This document shows, piece after piece, positions 44,460 through 54,489 of a stretch of 55,699 bases of DNA. The position numbers and the translations under genes are program-made. The stretch lies in contig WLOP01000009.1 in assembly GCA_009699205.1 (NCBI GenBank), forward strand, positions 1 to 55,699. The letters are read 5' to 3'. The DNA is from Actinomycetota bacterium. GTDB lineage: Bacteria > Actinomycetota > Actinomycetes > Nanopelagicales > Nanopelagicaceae. A model generated the notes under the pieces. That model saw only the letters and a list, made by a program, of their open reading frames with translations. It made no database searches and had not been told where the DNA came from. Position 1 is the first letter of the stretch, and each line of letters opens with the position of its first letter.

Positions 44460-46339
44460 TAGTTGGAACCACCTTTCGCAATTTCCTGCGGCGTCATGTA
44501 TTTCTCGAGTTCGTGAACATCAAATAGGTCAAAGAGTTCTTTTGGTAACACAGGCAATGGTTGGGCTTTTGTATTTACTTTCTCACCATCGAAACTTGAG
44601 ATGTGGTTAACCTGGCGCCACGTTGAGTTCATACCAGGGAAGTCATCGCGAGTATGCCCGCCTCGTGATTCTTCACGAAGTAGAGCGGCCTTTGCTGTGC
44701 TTTCAGCAACAAGCAGCATGTTGTCTAGATCGAAAGCTAAATGGAAGCCAGGGTTAAATTTGCGATCACCAGAAACAGCAATATTTGCACTGCGCTTGCG
44801 GATATCGGCAATCTTTTCTATTGCTTCTCTAAGTTCGGCACCGGTGCGGATAATGCCCACGAGATTATGTGTGACTTCTTGTAACTCTTGGTGGAGCGAG
44901 TATGCGTTCTCTCCGCCTTTTCGTGCGAATGGTGCTTCGATCTTCGCCGCGGCCTTAGCAATTGCCGCATCGCTCACAGGGTTTGCCTTATTTGCCTTCA
45001 CATAATCGGCTGCGCCTTTACCTGCGCGACGGCCAAAAACGAGAAGGTCGGTCAAGGAATTACCGCCAAGGCGGTTTGAGCCGTGCATTCCACCAGCAAC
45101 TTCGCCAGCTGCAAAGAGTCCGTCAACGCCAATTGCCGCTGCGCTATCTGGGTCTACTTCAACGCCGCCCATAACGTAGTGACATGTAGGGCCAACTTCC
45201 ATTGCTTCCTTAGTGATATCTACGCCTGCAAGTTCATAGAACTGGTGCCACATAGATGGAAGGCGTTTTTTAATAATTTCTGCAGAGAGACGCTTTGAAA
45301 CATCTAGGAAGACTCCACCGTGTTCAGTGCCGCGCCCTGCTTTAACTTCGCTGTTGATTGCGCGCGCAACTTCATCGCGTGGAAGCAGCTCGGGTGGGCG
45401 ACGATTATTATCTTGATCCACATACCAACGATCTGCTTCTTCTTCGTTATCTGCATATTTATCTTTAAATACATCTGGGATGTACTTAAACATAAAACGC
45501 TCACCGAGTGAATTGGTCAAAATTCCACCTTCACCTCGTACTGATTCGGTGACAAGAATTCCTTTTACAGAGAGTGGCCAGACCATGCCTGTTGGATGGA
45601 ATTGTAAGAACTCCATATCAACTAAGTTTGCGCCGGTTTTAAGTGCAAGCGCGTGGCCGTCACCTGTGCCTTCCCATGAGTTAGATGTAATTTTGAAAGT
45701 TTTACCAACGCCACCTGTGGCGATAACAGCAGCGCTGGCTTCAATAAGAATATCTGCGCCAGTTTCGCGCCAATATCCGTAAACGCCAGCAACCTTGCCG
45801 CCCTCTTTAAGAATTTCTGTAACTGTAAGTTCTGCGAAAACTCTTAGTGAGTCTGTGTTGCCTTTCTCTTTCAACTCTTCTTGCTGAAGTGCAACGATTC
45901 TCTGTTGCATTGTGCGAATGAGTTCAAGACCAGTGCGGTCGCCAACGTGGGCTAAGCGAGGGTATTCGTGTCCACCAAAATTGCGCTGTGAAATCTTTCC
46001 TTCTTTTGTGCGGTCAAAGAGCGCGCCCCACATTTCAAGTTCCCAAATACGATCTGGTGCTTCTTTGGCATGTAATTCAGCCATGCGATAGTGGTTGAGG
46101 AATTTACCGCCGCGCATTGTGTCCCTGAAGTGGACCATCCAGTTGTCATTGTCATTGACATTACCCATGGAAGCAGCAGCGCCGCCTTCGGCCATCACTG
46201 TGTGGGCCTTGCCGAAGAGGGATTTACATACGATTGCCACAGTAAGGCCCGCTTCGCGCGCTTCAACAGCGGCTCGCAGGCCAGCTCCACCAGCACCAAT
46301 AACTACAACATCGTACTTATAACGTTCGAGAGCGCTCAT
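44459..46339 (-). CDS. sdhA: Succinate dehydrogenase/fumarate reductase flavoprotein subunit
   Basis: 626 residues. FAD motif VVVIGAGGAGLRAAVEARE; the covalent-FAD His region is KAHTVMAEGGAAAS; LQFHPTGMVWPLSVKG and the catalytic Arg region TESVRGEGGIL follow; HGSNRLGGNSLTDLLVFG lies near 420. It oxidises succinate to fumarate in the TCA cycle. Second gene of sdhCAB, 20 bp after sdhC, with AAGGAGAATTTC before the ATG. Confidence 0.96.
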   Translation of the reverse strand: MSALERYKYDVVVIGAGGAGLRAAVEAREAGLTVAIVCKSLFGKAHTVMAEGGAAASMGNVNDNDNWMVHFRDTMRGGKFLNHYRMAELHAKEAPDRIWELEMWGALFDRTKEGKISQRNFGGHEYPRLAHVGDRTGLELIRTMQQRIVALQQEELKEKGNTDSLRVFAELTVTEILKEGGKVAGVYGYWRETGADILIEASAAVIATGGVGKTFKITSNSWEGTGDGHALALKTGANLVDMEFLQFHPTGMVWPLSVKGILVTESVRGEGGILTNSLGERFMFKYIPDVFKDKYADNEEEADRWYVDQDNNRRPPELLPRDEVARAINSEVKAGRGTEHGGVFLDVSKRLSAEIIKKRLPSMWHQFYELAGVDITKEAMEVGPTCHYVMGGVEVDPDSAAAIGVDGLFAAGEVAGGMHGSNRLGGNSLTDLLVFGRRAGKGAADYVKANKANPVSDAAIAKAAAKIEAPFARKGGENAYSLHQELQEVTHNLVGIIRTGAELREAIEKIADIRKRSANIAVSGDRKFNPGFHLAFDLDNMLLVAESTAKAALLREESRGGHTRDDFPGMNSTWRQVNHISSFDGEKVNTKAQPLPVLPKELFDLFDVHELEKYMTPQEIAKGGSN

Positions 46340-46359
46340 GAAATTCTCCTTGATGCCTA

Positions 46360-47160
46360 TTAAAAGAAGTAAAGGTTATGGATTGCGCCGGATGAGACCG
46401 CACGAACATAAACATCTGACAGGGCTACTCCAAAGAGTGAGATCCATGCAAATGTTGGGTGCTTGTGGTTAAGAATCGAAACCCATGTCCAAAGTTTGTA
46501 ACGCACTGGGTGTTTAGAGAAATGCTTGAGACGTCCGCCAATAGTGTGACGGCAGGTGTGGCACGAAGCTGAATACAACCAGAGCAACGTTGCGTTTGTG
46601 AGCAAGACAAGTGAACCGATGCTCATATGTCCCCATTGACCTGATTCATTTCGAAATGCCAAAACTGCATCAATAGTTAAGAGCACATTGAAAACTAAAC
46701 CTGCAAGGAAGAACCAACGGTGACCGTTTTGCACGATTAAAGGTGCTTTTGTTTCTCCTGTGTACGTTGCATGTGGTTCTGCAACTGCACATGCAGGCGG
46801 TGATTGCCAGAAGGAACGGTAGTAAGCCTTGCGGTAGTAGTAGCAAGTCATTCGGAAGCCAAGTGGAAAAATTAATATAAATAAAGCGGGTGAAATTGCC
46901 ATTCCGAAAATCGCAACATTGCCGAGCGGTTGACCCAATAGCGATGCTTTTGTATCACAGGCTGCTGTAAGGCAAGGTGAATAGAATGGTGAAATCAATG
47001 GTTCAGCAAAATAGAACTTCGCTTCAAACGCGCGAATAGTTGCGTAGACAATAAAAGAGAGAAGAACGGCAACGGTGATTGTTGGTTGTAACCACCAACG
47101 ATCTGTCCGAAGTGTTCGTGCTGCAATTTTTGCTCGCGAAGGTGAGAAAACTCCGGACAT
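46360..47160 (-). CDS. sdhC: Succinate dehydrogenase cytochrome b subunit, actinobacterial type
   Basis: 266 residues with five to six membrane spans. It belongs to the larger actinobacterial/Bacteroidetes membrane anchor rather than the small SdhC/SdhD pair. Candidate heme ligands are in NGHRWFFLAGLV, CHTCRHTIGG and LNHKHPTFAW. Cys residues at SCHTC and PACAVAEP are visible. It anchors SdhAB and passes electrons to menaquinone. First gene of the operon, AAAGGAGCTGG before the ATG. Confidence 0.9.
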   Translation of the reverse strand: MSGVFSPSRAKIAARTLRTDRWWLQPTITVAVLLSFIVYATIRAFEAKFYFAEPLISPFYSPCLTAACDTKASLLGQPLGNVAIFGMAISPALFILIFPLGFRMTCYYYRKAYYRSFWQSPPACAVAEPHATYTGETKAPLIVQNGHRWFFLAGLVFNVLLTIDAVLAFRNESGQWGHMSIGSLVLLTNATLLWLYSASCHTCRHTIGGRLKHFSKHPVRYKLWTWVSILNHKHPTFAWISLFGVALSDVYVRAVSSGAIHNLYFF

Positions 47161-47281
47161 GAACCAGCTCCTTTGGGGTAGCGTCGTAAACGCCGATGTC
47201 CTAGTTTCCCGTCACCTCCCGTCTATTGCTAGGGGAAAGCGGGGGGTGCAGGCTATGAAATCAACCACACGTAAAACTGAG

Positions 47282-47364
47282 CGGAGGGCGAGGGATTTGA
47301 ACCCTCGAAGGTTTCCCTTGCCGGTTTTCAAGACCGGTGCACTCGGCCGCTATGCGAGCCCTCC
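47282..47364 (-). tRNA. tRNA-Ser(TGA)
   Basis: Minus strand, class II. Acceptor GGAGGGC/GCCCTCC with discriminator G; no encoded CCA. Anticodon loop CTTGAAA in a CCGGT/ACCGG stem gives TGA. Variable arm GCAAGGGAAACCTTC. It lies just downstream of the serS-HAD genes on the same strand, so a serine tRNA and its synthetase are linked. Confidence 0.95.
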
Positions 47365-47389
47365 GCGGGGTAATGTACCCGACCTTTGC

Positions 47390-48202
47390 TTAAGCAGGAA
47401 GTTGAAGTAATTCCTCGAGGATTATCGCTACGCCATCAGCTGTGTGAGCGGGGGCGACGCCTTTTGCGTACTTCTTTCCATCTGGGTGCCCATCAGCCAT
47501 TGCATATGAACGACCACACCATTGGAGCATTGAAAAATCATTTGGGTTATCGCCAAATGAGACACAATCTTTTGCTTCGATTCCTAAGCGTCCAGCCATG
47601 ATCGCCAACGTTGTTCCTTTTGAGACACCAATCGCTGAAATCTCAAGGTGGGATTCATTGGGATTCGAATGTGTGATTGTTACAAGATCGCCAACTGCTT
47701 CTGTGGCTAAATGCATCATTTCATCTGATGTCAGCTCTTGGTTTGTGCACCTAGCCATCAGTTTCAAAGCTGGGGACTTCATAGCTTTTTCGATTAAATC
47801 TTGACCGATCTCATCAAGACCAACATCGTAATGAGCGATGTAACCTTTTTCGCGGTGAAAGTAATCGCTACTTTCGACAGCAAATGAAATCTGGGGAATA
47901 GCCACGCGCAATTTCTTTACTGCCTCAATCTGCGCGTCGACAGAAATTCCCCACTCCTCCAATACTGTGTCGCTCTTTAAGTCATACAACATCGCGCCGT
48001 TACAACAAATTGCTGAACCGAAAGCGAAAGTTGCATCTATATCTCGCATCCAACGTGGAGGACGCCCTGTTGCAAAGAAAACTTCAACTCCCATTTCGTG
48101 AGCTTGTGTAAAAGCATCAACAGTTCTTTGGGAAATCGCTCCGTAGTGCGGAACAATCGTTCCGTCTAGATCGGTAGCGATTAATTTCGGTCGATGGGTC
48201 AC
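47390..48202 (-). CDS. HAD-superfamily phosphatase, Cof type
   Basis: 270 residues. HAD motif [12 protein letters not shown] (nucleophile Asp), motif [10 protein letters not shown], and late [10 protein letters not shown] with the metal-binding Asp pair. The cap insertion of the Cof/IIB type lies between ~85 and 190. It would hydrolyse a small phosphate ester; substrate unknown. GTG or ATG start overlaps the serS stop by 4 bp, so it is cotranscribed with pheA-serS. Confidence 0.9.
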   Translation of the reverse strand: MTHRPKLIATDLDGTIVPHYGAISQRTVDAFTQAHEMGVEVFFATGRPPRWMRDIDATFAFGSAICCNGAMLYDLKSDTVLEEWGISVDAQIEAVKKLRVAIPQISFAVESSDYFHREKGYIAHYDVGLDEIGQDLIEKAMKSPALKLMARCTNQELTSDEMMHLATEAVGDLVTITHSNPNESHLEISAIGVSKGTTLAIMAGRLGIEAKDCVSFGDNPNDFSMLQWCGRSYAMADGHPDGKKYAKGVAPAHTADGVAIILEELLQLPA

Positions 48203-49467
48203 ACAAGCTCAAATCTAGAAGTCCCCAAGAATGGTTGGAGCGCTACAGGAACATTGACGGTGCCGTCAGCGTTTTGGTGATTTTCTAGAATGGCAACAAT
48301 CATTCGTGGAATCGCAACAAGGGTTCCATTAAGTGTCGCTACATGAGATGTAGCTTCAGCGCCTTTCATGCGGATATTTAAGCGTCTAGCTTGAAATTCG
48401 AGGCAGTTGGAAGTGCTTGTAACTTCACGGTAAGCCTCTTGTGTTGGAATCCACGCTTCGCAATCAAATTTACGGGTAGCACTTGATCCCAAATCTCCTG
48501 AAGCAACATCAATAACCCTAAAAGGGATTTCCATTGCGGTGAGAAAGTCTTTTTCCCACTGGAGCAAACGTTGGTGTTCAGCAACCGCATCCTCTGGCTT
48601 GCAAAAGGTAAACATTTCGACTTTATCGAATTGATGCACACGAATAATGCCGCGCGTATCTTTGCCATATGTGCCAGCTTCACGTCTGAAACATGTTGAA
48701 TAGCCGGCGTAGCGCAATGGAAGTTTTTCGACGTTGAGTACTTCGTCCATATGGAAAGCTGCCAACGGTACTTCGCTGGTACCCACCAAATAGAAATCAT
48801 CCTTTTCTAGATTGAAAACATTCTCTGCGGCTTGACCTAGGAACCCCGTGCCCTCCATTGCTGGAGGTTTCACAAGCACAGGTGTAATCATTGGAATAAA
48901 TCCAGCTTTAACTGCACTGCTAATCGCATAATTTACAAGAGCGAATTCCAGTAGTGCACCTACCCCAGTCAAGTAATAAAAGCGCGCGCCTGAAACTTTG
49001 GCACCACGTTCGGTATCTATGGCGCCAAGTAACTTGCCGAGTTCAACATGGTCTTTGGGCAGAAAATTATCTTTTGTGAAATCACGAGGCGTTCCCACGT
49101 GTTCCAAAACGACAAAATCTTCTTCGCCGCCAATGGGTGCCTTTGGATCGAGAATATTTGAAAGAAGTAAAATTTCTTGATGAGCGGCGACTTCTGCTTC
49201 GCTCTTGCGAGCTTCAGCCGCTTTAACGGCGGCTGATAAAACTTTTCCTTTTTCTAGAAGCGCCTCGCGTTCTTCGCCTTTTGCTGCTCCGACGCTCTTA
49301 GAGAAGAGATTTTGTTCGGCGCGTAGCGCTTCATAATCAGCGATTGCGGTTCGGCGCGCATCGTCACTCGCTAGAACGCGGTCAACAATTGCTGGATCTT
49401 CTCCGCGCCCCTTTTGAGAAGTGCGCAATACATCTGGGTTTTCACGAAGATACTTAATATCAATCAT
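48199..49467 (-). CDS. serS: Seryl-tRNA synthetase
   Basis: 422 residues from ATG 49467 ([15 protein letters not shown]), with AAGGAG 7 nt upstream. N-terminal coiled-coil arm (~25-105, rich in [13 protein letters not shown]). Class II motifs: motif 2 [17 protein letters not shown], motif 3 near the end in a [16 protein letters not shown] stretch, and [12 protein letters not shown]. It charges the three serine tRNAs found in this window. Overlaps pheA by ATGA and the HAD gene by 4 bp. Confidence 0.96.
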   Translation of the reverse strand: MIDIKYLRENPDVLRTSQKGRGEDPAIVDRVLASDDARRTAIADYEALRAEQNLFSKSVGAAKGEEREALLEKGKVLSAAVKAAEARKSEAEVAAHQEILLLSNILDPKAPIGGEEDFVVLEHVGTPRDFTKDNFLPKDHVELGKLLGAIDTERGAKVSGARFYYLTGVGALLEFALVNYAISSAVKAGFIPMITPVLVKPPAMEGTGFLGQAAENVFNLEKDDFYLVGTSEVPLAAFHMDEVLNVEKLPLRYAGYSTCFRREAGTYGKDTRGIIRVHQFDKVEMFTFCKPEDAVAEHQRLLQWEKDFLTAMEIPFRVIDVASGDLGSSATRKFDCEAWIPTQEAYREVTSTSNCLEFQARRLNIRMKGAEATSHVATLNGTLVAIPRMIVAILENHQNADGTVNVPVALQPFLGTSRFELV

Positions 49468-50294
49468 GAAAGCGCTCCTTCTCTTGGGTATGAACCTAAG
49501 AATCTTATGTCCTGGCAAATAATTTTTAGCCCGGCAAGAGCGTTAGCCACGGGTGCGTCTTGGATGTGGCCTTCTACATCGATAATGAAATGGTAGTGAC
49601 CGAGCTCTAAACCTGTGGGCCGGCTTTGAATGAAAGTTAAGTTAACTTCTTGCTTCTTGAATTCGGTGAGGATTTCCAAAAGAGCACCTGCGTGGTCGAT
49701 TGCAATGAAAACGGCAAGTGAGGTTCGGTCATGCCCGGTGGATGTTCCTAATTGACCAGGTTTGGTGACAAGGACAAATCGAGTAACCGCTCCTGGGGTA
49801 TCGCCAATATCGTTAGCAAGAATTTTCAATCCATAACGTTGAGCAGCAACAGGCGCTGCGATTGCCGCGTCGTATAGACCGCTCACTAAAGCTTCTGCTG
49901 CCGCTGCGGTAGAAGCAGTTGGGATGATTTCTGCCTTTGGATAATTCTTAGCGATGTAGGCGCGACATTGAGACTCTGCATGCGGGTGGGTCGCAATGCT
50001 CTCAATATCTATTTTTTCATTTCTTGTCATAAGTGAAAAAGTGACAGGAATTGTTACCTCTCCCGCAATAACCAACGGGTCACCTGTTGCTAATTCATCC
50101 AGCGTCCGAGCCACTACGCCTTCAACAGAGTTTTCAATAGGGACAAGTGCAAATTCCGCTTCGCCTTTTCGGACAGCATCCAAAGTGGCGGTGACATTCG
50201 CGTATGGGAGTAGTAAATCTTGTGGTTGAGAAATTTTCTGTAGGGCTGCCTCAGTGAAAGTCCCCGCGGGACCCAGGTAGGCATAAGTGCTCAT
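49464..50294 (-). CDS. pheA: Prephenate dehydratase
   Basis: 276 residues. Starts [17 protein letters not shown], the typical PDT opening. The catalytic Thr-Arg-Phe is in GAVTRFVLV, and a C-terminal ACT domain carries [18 protein letters not shown] (usual ESRP here QSRP), the phenylalanine-binding site. It converts prephenate to phenylpyruvate. ATG stop/start overlap with serS (49464-49467) puts both in one operon. Confidence 0.95.
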   Translation of the reverse strand: MSTYAYLGPAGTFTEAALQKISQPQDLLLPYANVTATLDAVRKGEAEFALVPIENSVEGVVARTLDELATGDPLVIAGEVTIPVTFSLMTRNEKIDIESIATHPHAESQCRAYIAKNYPKAEIIPTASTAAAAEALVSGLYDAAIAAPVAAQRYGLKILANDIGDTPGAVTRFVLVTKPGQLGTSTGHDRTSLAVFIAIDHAGALLEILTEFKKQEVNLTFIQSRPTGLELGHYHFIIDVEGHIQDAPVANALAGLKIICQDIRFLGSYPREGALS

Positions 50295-50297
50295 TGC

Positions 50298-50978
50298 TTA
50301 AGGATAGCCGAGCACCTTGCGGGCTAGAGACGGTTTATTTGTGATGATCACATCTACCTGATTTAACGCACAGAATTCGAGATCTTCTACAGAATCGACT
50401 GTCCATACGTAGATTTTCTTCCCTTGTGATTTTGCCGAAGTTACAAAATCTCCCCTTTTTTTGAGCATTGCAATGTTTGGTCCTAACCCTTTGGCTGAAG
50501 TGAATTTTGAGCGGAGGGAGATGAATGGGGGGCGTAAGAGTAAAACTGATTCAATATCTTTTGGCACTTTCTCCAGCGCTAACCAAGAGAAAGAGATAAT
50601 TGCGCACTTCACATCTACATTCGAAATTAGCGACGAAACTACTGTTTCTATCTCCTTTCCTTGTGGGACAGGATGTTTAGTTTCTATTGCCAATTCTTTC
50701 TTGTGGTTGATAGCAAGTTCAATTAATTCTTCTAACTGCATTACGGCAGGATAAACCTTCTTCATTTCTTGAAAAGAAATAGCGGCAACCAATTCTTTTG
50801 ATCCTGCGATGCGTTCCATACTCGAGTCGTGCCATAAAACCGGAACTCCATCTTTTGTCAGACGAACATCGCATTCAAATCCATCAGCACCTTGATCGAT
50901 GGCTGCCAAATAAGCAGCGCGGGTATGTTCTGGGAAGTGACTGGAGGCACCGCGATGGGCATATATTTTGGGAATCAC
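50298..50978 (-). CDS. Glycerophosphodiester phosphodiesterase
   Basis: 226 residues of the GDPD barrel. Catalytic motifs are KIYAHRGASSHFPEHT (His and Glu), FECDVRLTKDGVPVLWHD (Glu-Asp and second His) and EELIELA...LAIETK. No signal peptide, so cytoplasmic. The GTG start at 50978 is a single base after the 3' end of tRNA-Leu, leaving no leader; it is 3 bp from pheA at the other end. It hydrolyses glycerophosphodiesters from lipid turnover. Confidence 0.88.
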   Translation of the reverse strand: MIPKIYAHRGASSHFPEHTRAAYLAAIDQGADGFECDVRLTKDGVPVLWHDSSMERIAGSKELVAAISFQEMKKVYPAVMQLEELIELAINHKKELAIETKHPVPQGKEIETVVSSLISNVDVKCAIISFSWLALEKVPKDIESVLLLRPPFISLRSKFTSAKGLGPNIAMLKKRGDFVTSAKSQGKKIYVWTVDSVEDLEFCALNQVDVIITNKPSLARKVLGYP

Positions 50979-50979
50979 G

Positions 50980-51062
50980 TGCGCGAGAGGGGAGTTGAAC
51001 CCCTACACCCTTACGAGTACACGGACCTGAACTGTGCGCGCCTGCCATTCCGCCACTCACGC
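50980..51062 (-). tRNA. tRNA-Leu(CAG)
   Basis: Minus strand, class II. Acceptor GCGTGAG/CTCGCGC (with a G-U), discriminator A, no encoded CCA. Anticodon loop TTCAGGT between CACAG and CCGTG gives CAG; one A-C mismatch is present in that stem. Variable arm GTACTCGTAAGGGTGT, T-loop TTCAACT. The phosphodiesterase start codon follows after one base. Confidence 0.92.
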
Positions 51063-51144
51063 TATCTGACCTCACATTATCACCGTTAGGCTTAGGAGGT
51101 AGAGGTAGAACATAAAAGCTAGATAGCGATGATGGGAGGAAGAG

Positions 51145-51957
51145 ATGGCGGTTATAACAAGTAGACACTTCTCTACCTCGGCGCGCTCTGTTACTGGGTT
51201 AATCCGACCAGGAAATGAGGATTCGGCATTACATCACTCGCATCTACTTGCTATAGCTGATGGCATGGGCGGTCATGCTGGCGGTGAAATCGCCTCTGCT
51301 ATTGCAATCAATACTCTTGCGCAGATTATCCCGGTAATTGATTCCGGTTCGATTGATTCTGATTCTGTTGAAGATTTACTTATGAACTCTCTTTACGACG
51401 TTAACGCTGAAATTCGTCGCGTCGCTGATAATGATGAAGAGCTGCTTGGAATGGGCACCACTTTAAGCGCGCTACACCTGTACTCGAGCGATAAAAGAAG
51501 CTTTGTTGCGCTGATACATGTCGGCGATACGCGTGCATATCGGTTGCGAGATGGTGTTCTTACTCAACTCAGCCATGACCACACTGTGATTCAAGAGCTT
51601 TTAGATCAAGGAGTATTAAAGGTTGGCGAGACTTCTGATCATCCTCAACGTTCAATGCTCACCCAAGTCTTAATGGGTGATAATTCGATTGCACCGGTAC
51701 TTATGATTTATGAAGTAGAAGAAAAGGATCGTTTCTTGTTATCTAGTGATGGGTTACATGGAATTGTTTCGGAGGCAGAACTTTTAGAAGGTGTACAAAT
51801 TGCCGACAAAGACGAAGCTGTTACCTTTTTAATTGACACCGCATATAAAAATGGAGCTCCTGATAACGTCACTGTTCTTGTGGCTGATATAACGGTGGGT
51901 GTAAGCGAAGGCAGTTCAATCTTTTTGGGCGCTGCGCAGGTGGGTCACAATGGATAA
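51145..51957 (+). CDS. pstP: PP2C-family serine/threonine phosphatase
   Basis: 270 residues. PP2C motifs: RPGNEDS (metal Asp), IADGMGGHAGGEIAS, HVGDTRAYRLRDG, LSSDGLHGIV and GAPDNVTVLV. It dephosphorylates PknB-type targets and probably the kinase itself. GGGAGGAAGAG precedes the ATG. It overlaps pknB by 8 bp. Unlike many actinobacterial PstP proteins, it ends soon after the catalytic domain and shows no transmembrane tail. Confidence 0.92.
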   Translation: MAVITSRHFSTSARSVTGLIRPGNEDSALHHSHLLAIADGMGGHAGGEIASAIAINTLAQIIPVIDSGSIDSDSVEDLLMNSLYDVNAEIRRVADNDEELLGMGTTLSALHLYSSDKRSFVALIHVGDTRAYRLRDGVLTQLSHDHTVIQELLDQGVLKVGETSDHPQRSMLTQVLMGDNSIAPVLMIYEVEEKDRFLLSSDGLHGIVSEAELLEGVQIADKDEAVTFLIDTAYKNGAPDNVTVLVADITVGVSEGSSIFLGAAQVGHNG

Positions 51958-53494
51958 ATTATTAGGAGAGCGCTACAAACTCGGTGAAATGATTGGTACC
52001 GGCGGTATGGCTGATGTTTATATCGCCCAAGACCAACGTCTTTCACGTGAAGTTGCAATCAAGATTCTCCGAAGTGACTTGGCGCGGGATCCTTCCTTTG
52101 TGGCACGGTTTCGGAAAGAAGCTTTAGCTGCTGCTGGACTCAACCATCCTGGAATTGTTGCCGTGTATGACTCTGGCGAAGAACCAGCCCCTTACATTGT
52201 TATGGAATTGGTCTCCGGTTACACACTTCGTGAATTAATTCATAGTGGCGAACATTTACCCCTAGAGCGCGCCCTTGAAATCGCAGAAGGAATTCTTTCC
52301 GCACTTGAATATTCTCACGAAAGAGGAATCGTTCATCGAGATATAAAACCTGCAAACGTCATGATTACAGATCAAGGTGATGTGAAGGTTATGGATTTTG
52401 GAATCGCTCGTGCTCTCGATGACATAGGTGCAACTTTAACTAGTACATGGAACGTTGTAGGCACTGCGCAATATCTCTCTCCTGAGCAGGCAATGGGTGA
52501 GACTGCCGATTATCGCAGCGATCTCTATTCGCTTGGCTGCCTACTTTATGAATTACTTACAGGGCGCCCTCCATTTTCTGGAGATACACCAGTATCAATT
52601 GCGTTCCAGCATGTATCTGGTGCGATTATTCCTCCGCGCCAAGTGGCACCAGAACTTCCTGAAGGTTTAAATATCGCATTACTTGTTTCGCTAGCGAAAA
52701 AACCAGAAGATAGATATCAAAGCGCATCTGCGATGCTGGCTGATATTAGGAAATTACGCGCTGGGCAATCGGTATCTACAAAGGTGGCTCGCAAGCCGAT
52801 AAATAAGAAGCGAGTTCTCGCACTTATGATGAGCGTGCTTTTAGTCGCAGGAGGTATTAGTTATTCTGTTTTAACTTCTGGCACTGTTGCTTCTAGTTCT
52901 CTTATTGAAATTCCTAATGTTGTAGGGCTTAATCAAATTGATGCTACAAACCTCCTTGCGGATTTCACCGTCACAATTTTGCGTTCCCATGACGCTCGTA
53001 TCCCCAAAGATCGTGTAGCTAGTCAAAATCCGTTAGCTACTTCGAAAGCCAAAAAGGGTACTGGTGTTGTTCTCACTCTTTCAGATGGGCCAGGAGATGC
53101 AATTGTCCCGGACAATCTTGTTGGTCAATTACTTATAGATGCGCGTGCTGCTCTAACGGCTGCTGGATTAGTCGTTTCCCGTACAGAGGCCGTTACTTCA
53201 GATAAACCTCAAGGAACTGTTTTGAAAGTTACACCGAGTGAAGGCACAACTCTTGTCGCCGGTGGTGGCGTGCTGTTGCAAATCGCAAGCGGCGATATCG
53301 AAGTTCCTCTCGTGCTGGGAGTTGATGAAATTTCAGCACGTAACATTCTGACGCAAGCAGGATTCTTAATTACACAACTCGAAGCTTATGATCCCAGCCA
53401 AGATTTGGGAATTGTTTTGGCTCAAACACCCGATGCGGCAATAACTGCAACTATTGGTTCTTCAATCACTATCACTGTAAATCGTCAACAGTAG
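51950..53494 (+). CDS. pknB: PASTA-domain serine/threonine protein kinase
   Basis: 514 residues. Kinase domain ~1-265: G-loop IGTGGMADVY, K38 in AIKIL, catalytic HRDIKPANV (D131), DFG (D149) and SPEQ. After a basic linker, one membrane span (~290-310). Three extracellular PASTA modules follow (~317-385, 386-450, 452-512), which in relatives sense peptidoglycan or lipid II. It controls wall growth and division. It overlaps the PP2C gene by 8 bp. The usual partners rodA, pbpA, pknA and FHA genes are not next to it. Confidence 0.95.
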   Translation: MDKLLGERYKLGEMIGTGGMADVYIAQDQRLSREVAIKILRSDLARDPSFVARFRKEALAAAGLNHPGIVAVYDSGEEPAPYIVMELVSGYTLRELIHSGEHLPLERALEIAEGILSALEYSHERGIVHRDIKPANVMITDQGDVKVMDFGIARALDDIGATLTSTWNVVGTAQYLSPEQAMGETADYRSDLYSLGCLLYELLTGRPPFSGDTPVSIAFQHVSGAIIPPRQVAPELPEGLNIALLVSLAKKPEDRYQSASAMLADIRKLRAGQSVSTKVARKPINKKRVLALMMSVLLVAGGISYSVLTSGTVASSSLIEIPNVVGLNQIDATNLLADFTVTILRSHDARIPKDRVASQNPLATSKAKKGTGVVLTLSDGPGDAIVPDNLVGQLLIDARAALTAAGLVVSRTEAVTSDKPQGTVLKVTPSEGTTLVAGGGVLLQIASGDIEVPLVLGVDEISARNILTQAGFLITQLEAYDPSQDLGIVLAQTPDAAITATIGSSITITVNRQQ

Positions 53495-53498
53495 ATAA

Positions 53499-54128
53499 TT
53501 ACTTTCCTACAACTGGTGAAAGTCCGAAAGATTTACTGCGAGCATCTAGATCTCCACATTGAATTAACCAATTAGCGAGCATGTCATGTCCGTGTTCAGT
53601 AAGCACTGATTCTGGATGAAATTGAACACCTTCGATAGGAAGTTCTTTGTGACGTATTGCCATAATAATTCCATCACTAGTTTCGCCGGTAACTTCTAAA
53701 GTTTCAGGAAGTGTTTGACGTTCGATTGCCAGTGAGTGATAGCGCGTAGCTTGAAATGGGTTAGGGATATTTGCAAGCACACCAATATCTTTATGTTGTA
53801 CTTGTGATGTTTTTCCGTGCAGTAGTTCTGGGGCTTGCGAAACAGTTGCGCCATATGCCACTGCGATTGCTTGATGGCCTAAACAAACTCCAAAAAGTGG
53901 AATCTTTTTCTCCGCGCAATAACGAACCATCTCGACGCTCACACCGGCGCGCTCAGGAGTTCCTGGACCAGGAGAGATTAATACGCCATCAAAATCATCC
54001 GCGGCTTCCACAGAGATTTCGTCATTGCGTACAACAGTGCATTGCGCTCCAAGTTGTGCGAGGTACTGCACAAGGTTGAAAACAAATGAGTCATAGTTAT
54101 CAATGACGAGGATTTTTCTGGCGGGCAT
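53499..54128 (-). CDS. pabA: Glutamine amidotransferase subunit, anthranilate/aminodeoxychorismate synthase component II
   Basis: 209 residues. Class I amidotransferase: VIDNYDSFVFNLVQYL at the N-terminus, LISPGPGTPE, the Cys in FGVCLGHQAIAVAYG and His-Glu in GVQFHPESVLTEHG. It supplies ammonia for PABA (folate) or anthranilate (tryptophan); sequence alone does not separate PabA from TrpG, though this origin-proximal position next to crgA and pknB is usual for the actinobacterial trpG/pabA-like gene. Convergent with pknB (4 bp apart). Confidence 0.92.
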   Translation of the reverse strand: MPARKILVIDNYDSFVFNLVQYLAQLGAQCTVVRNDEISVEAADDFDGVLISPGPGTPERAGVSVEMVRYCAEKKIPLFGVCLGHQAIAVAYGATVSQAPELLHGKTSQVQHKDIGVLANIPNPFQATRYHSLAIERQTLPETLEVTGETSDGIIMAIRHKELPIEGVQFHPESVLTEHGHDMLANWLIQCGDLDARSKSFGLSPVVGK

Positions 54129-54190
54129 AGGCGCAATCTTCTCCTATAAAGCTTGCGTCCCGCACTTGCCATAGGTGAGGTCGGGCGTGT

Positions 54191-54196
54191 TACCCT
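54191..54196 (+). promoter_or_regulatory. -10 element of crgA
   Basis: TACCCT 5 nt before the ATG at 54202. It supports 54202 rather than the in-frame upstream start at 54175, and a leaderless mRNA. Confidence 0.45.
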
Positions 54197-54201
54197 GCGC
54201 C

Positions 54202-54465
54202 ATGCCTAAATCGAAGTTGCGCAAGAAAGTAAAAGAGACTGCCAGCCACACAGAGCAGGTAGTTAGCCATACCCCTGCCCCGTTGGAAAGTCCTGGTTGG
54301 TTAGCACCAGTGATGGTTGCCGCTTTCCTCGCAGGTTTGATCTGGATCGTTATCTTCTATGTCACCCAAACGGCCTATCCAGTGCCTCATATCGGCGCCT
54401 GGAACATGCTTATCGGGTTTGGATTTATCGCGGTAGGTTTTTCGCTCGCAACGAAATGGCGTTAA
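54202..54465 (+). CDS. crgA: Cell division protein CrgA
   Basis: 87 residues from ATG 54202 (MPKSKLRKKVKETASHT). A basic N-terminal ~25 residues, then two membrane spans (WLAPVMVAAFLAGLIWIVIFYV and LIGFGFIAVGFSLATKW), the standard CrgA layout. CrgA recruits wall-synthesis proteins to the division septum and is confined to Actinobacteria, which supports the taxonomic call. Divergent from pabA. Confidence 0.93.
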   Translation: MPKSKLRKKVKETASHTEQVVSHTPAPLESPGWLAPVMVAAFLAGLIWIVIFYVTQTAYPVPHIGAWNMLIGFGFIAVGFSLATKWR

Positions 54466-54481
54466 TTACACCGGTGTAATT
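54464..54481. promoter_or_regulatory. 18-bp perfect palindrome at the end of crgA
   Basis: AATTACACCGGTGTAATT is identical on both strands and overlaps the crgA stop. As RNA it would form a loopless stem, so a protein site is as likely as a terminator. DnaA-like boxes follow within 9 bp. Confidence 0.6.
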
Positions 54482-54489
54482 CTCCACAT

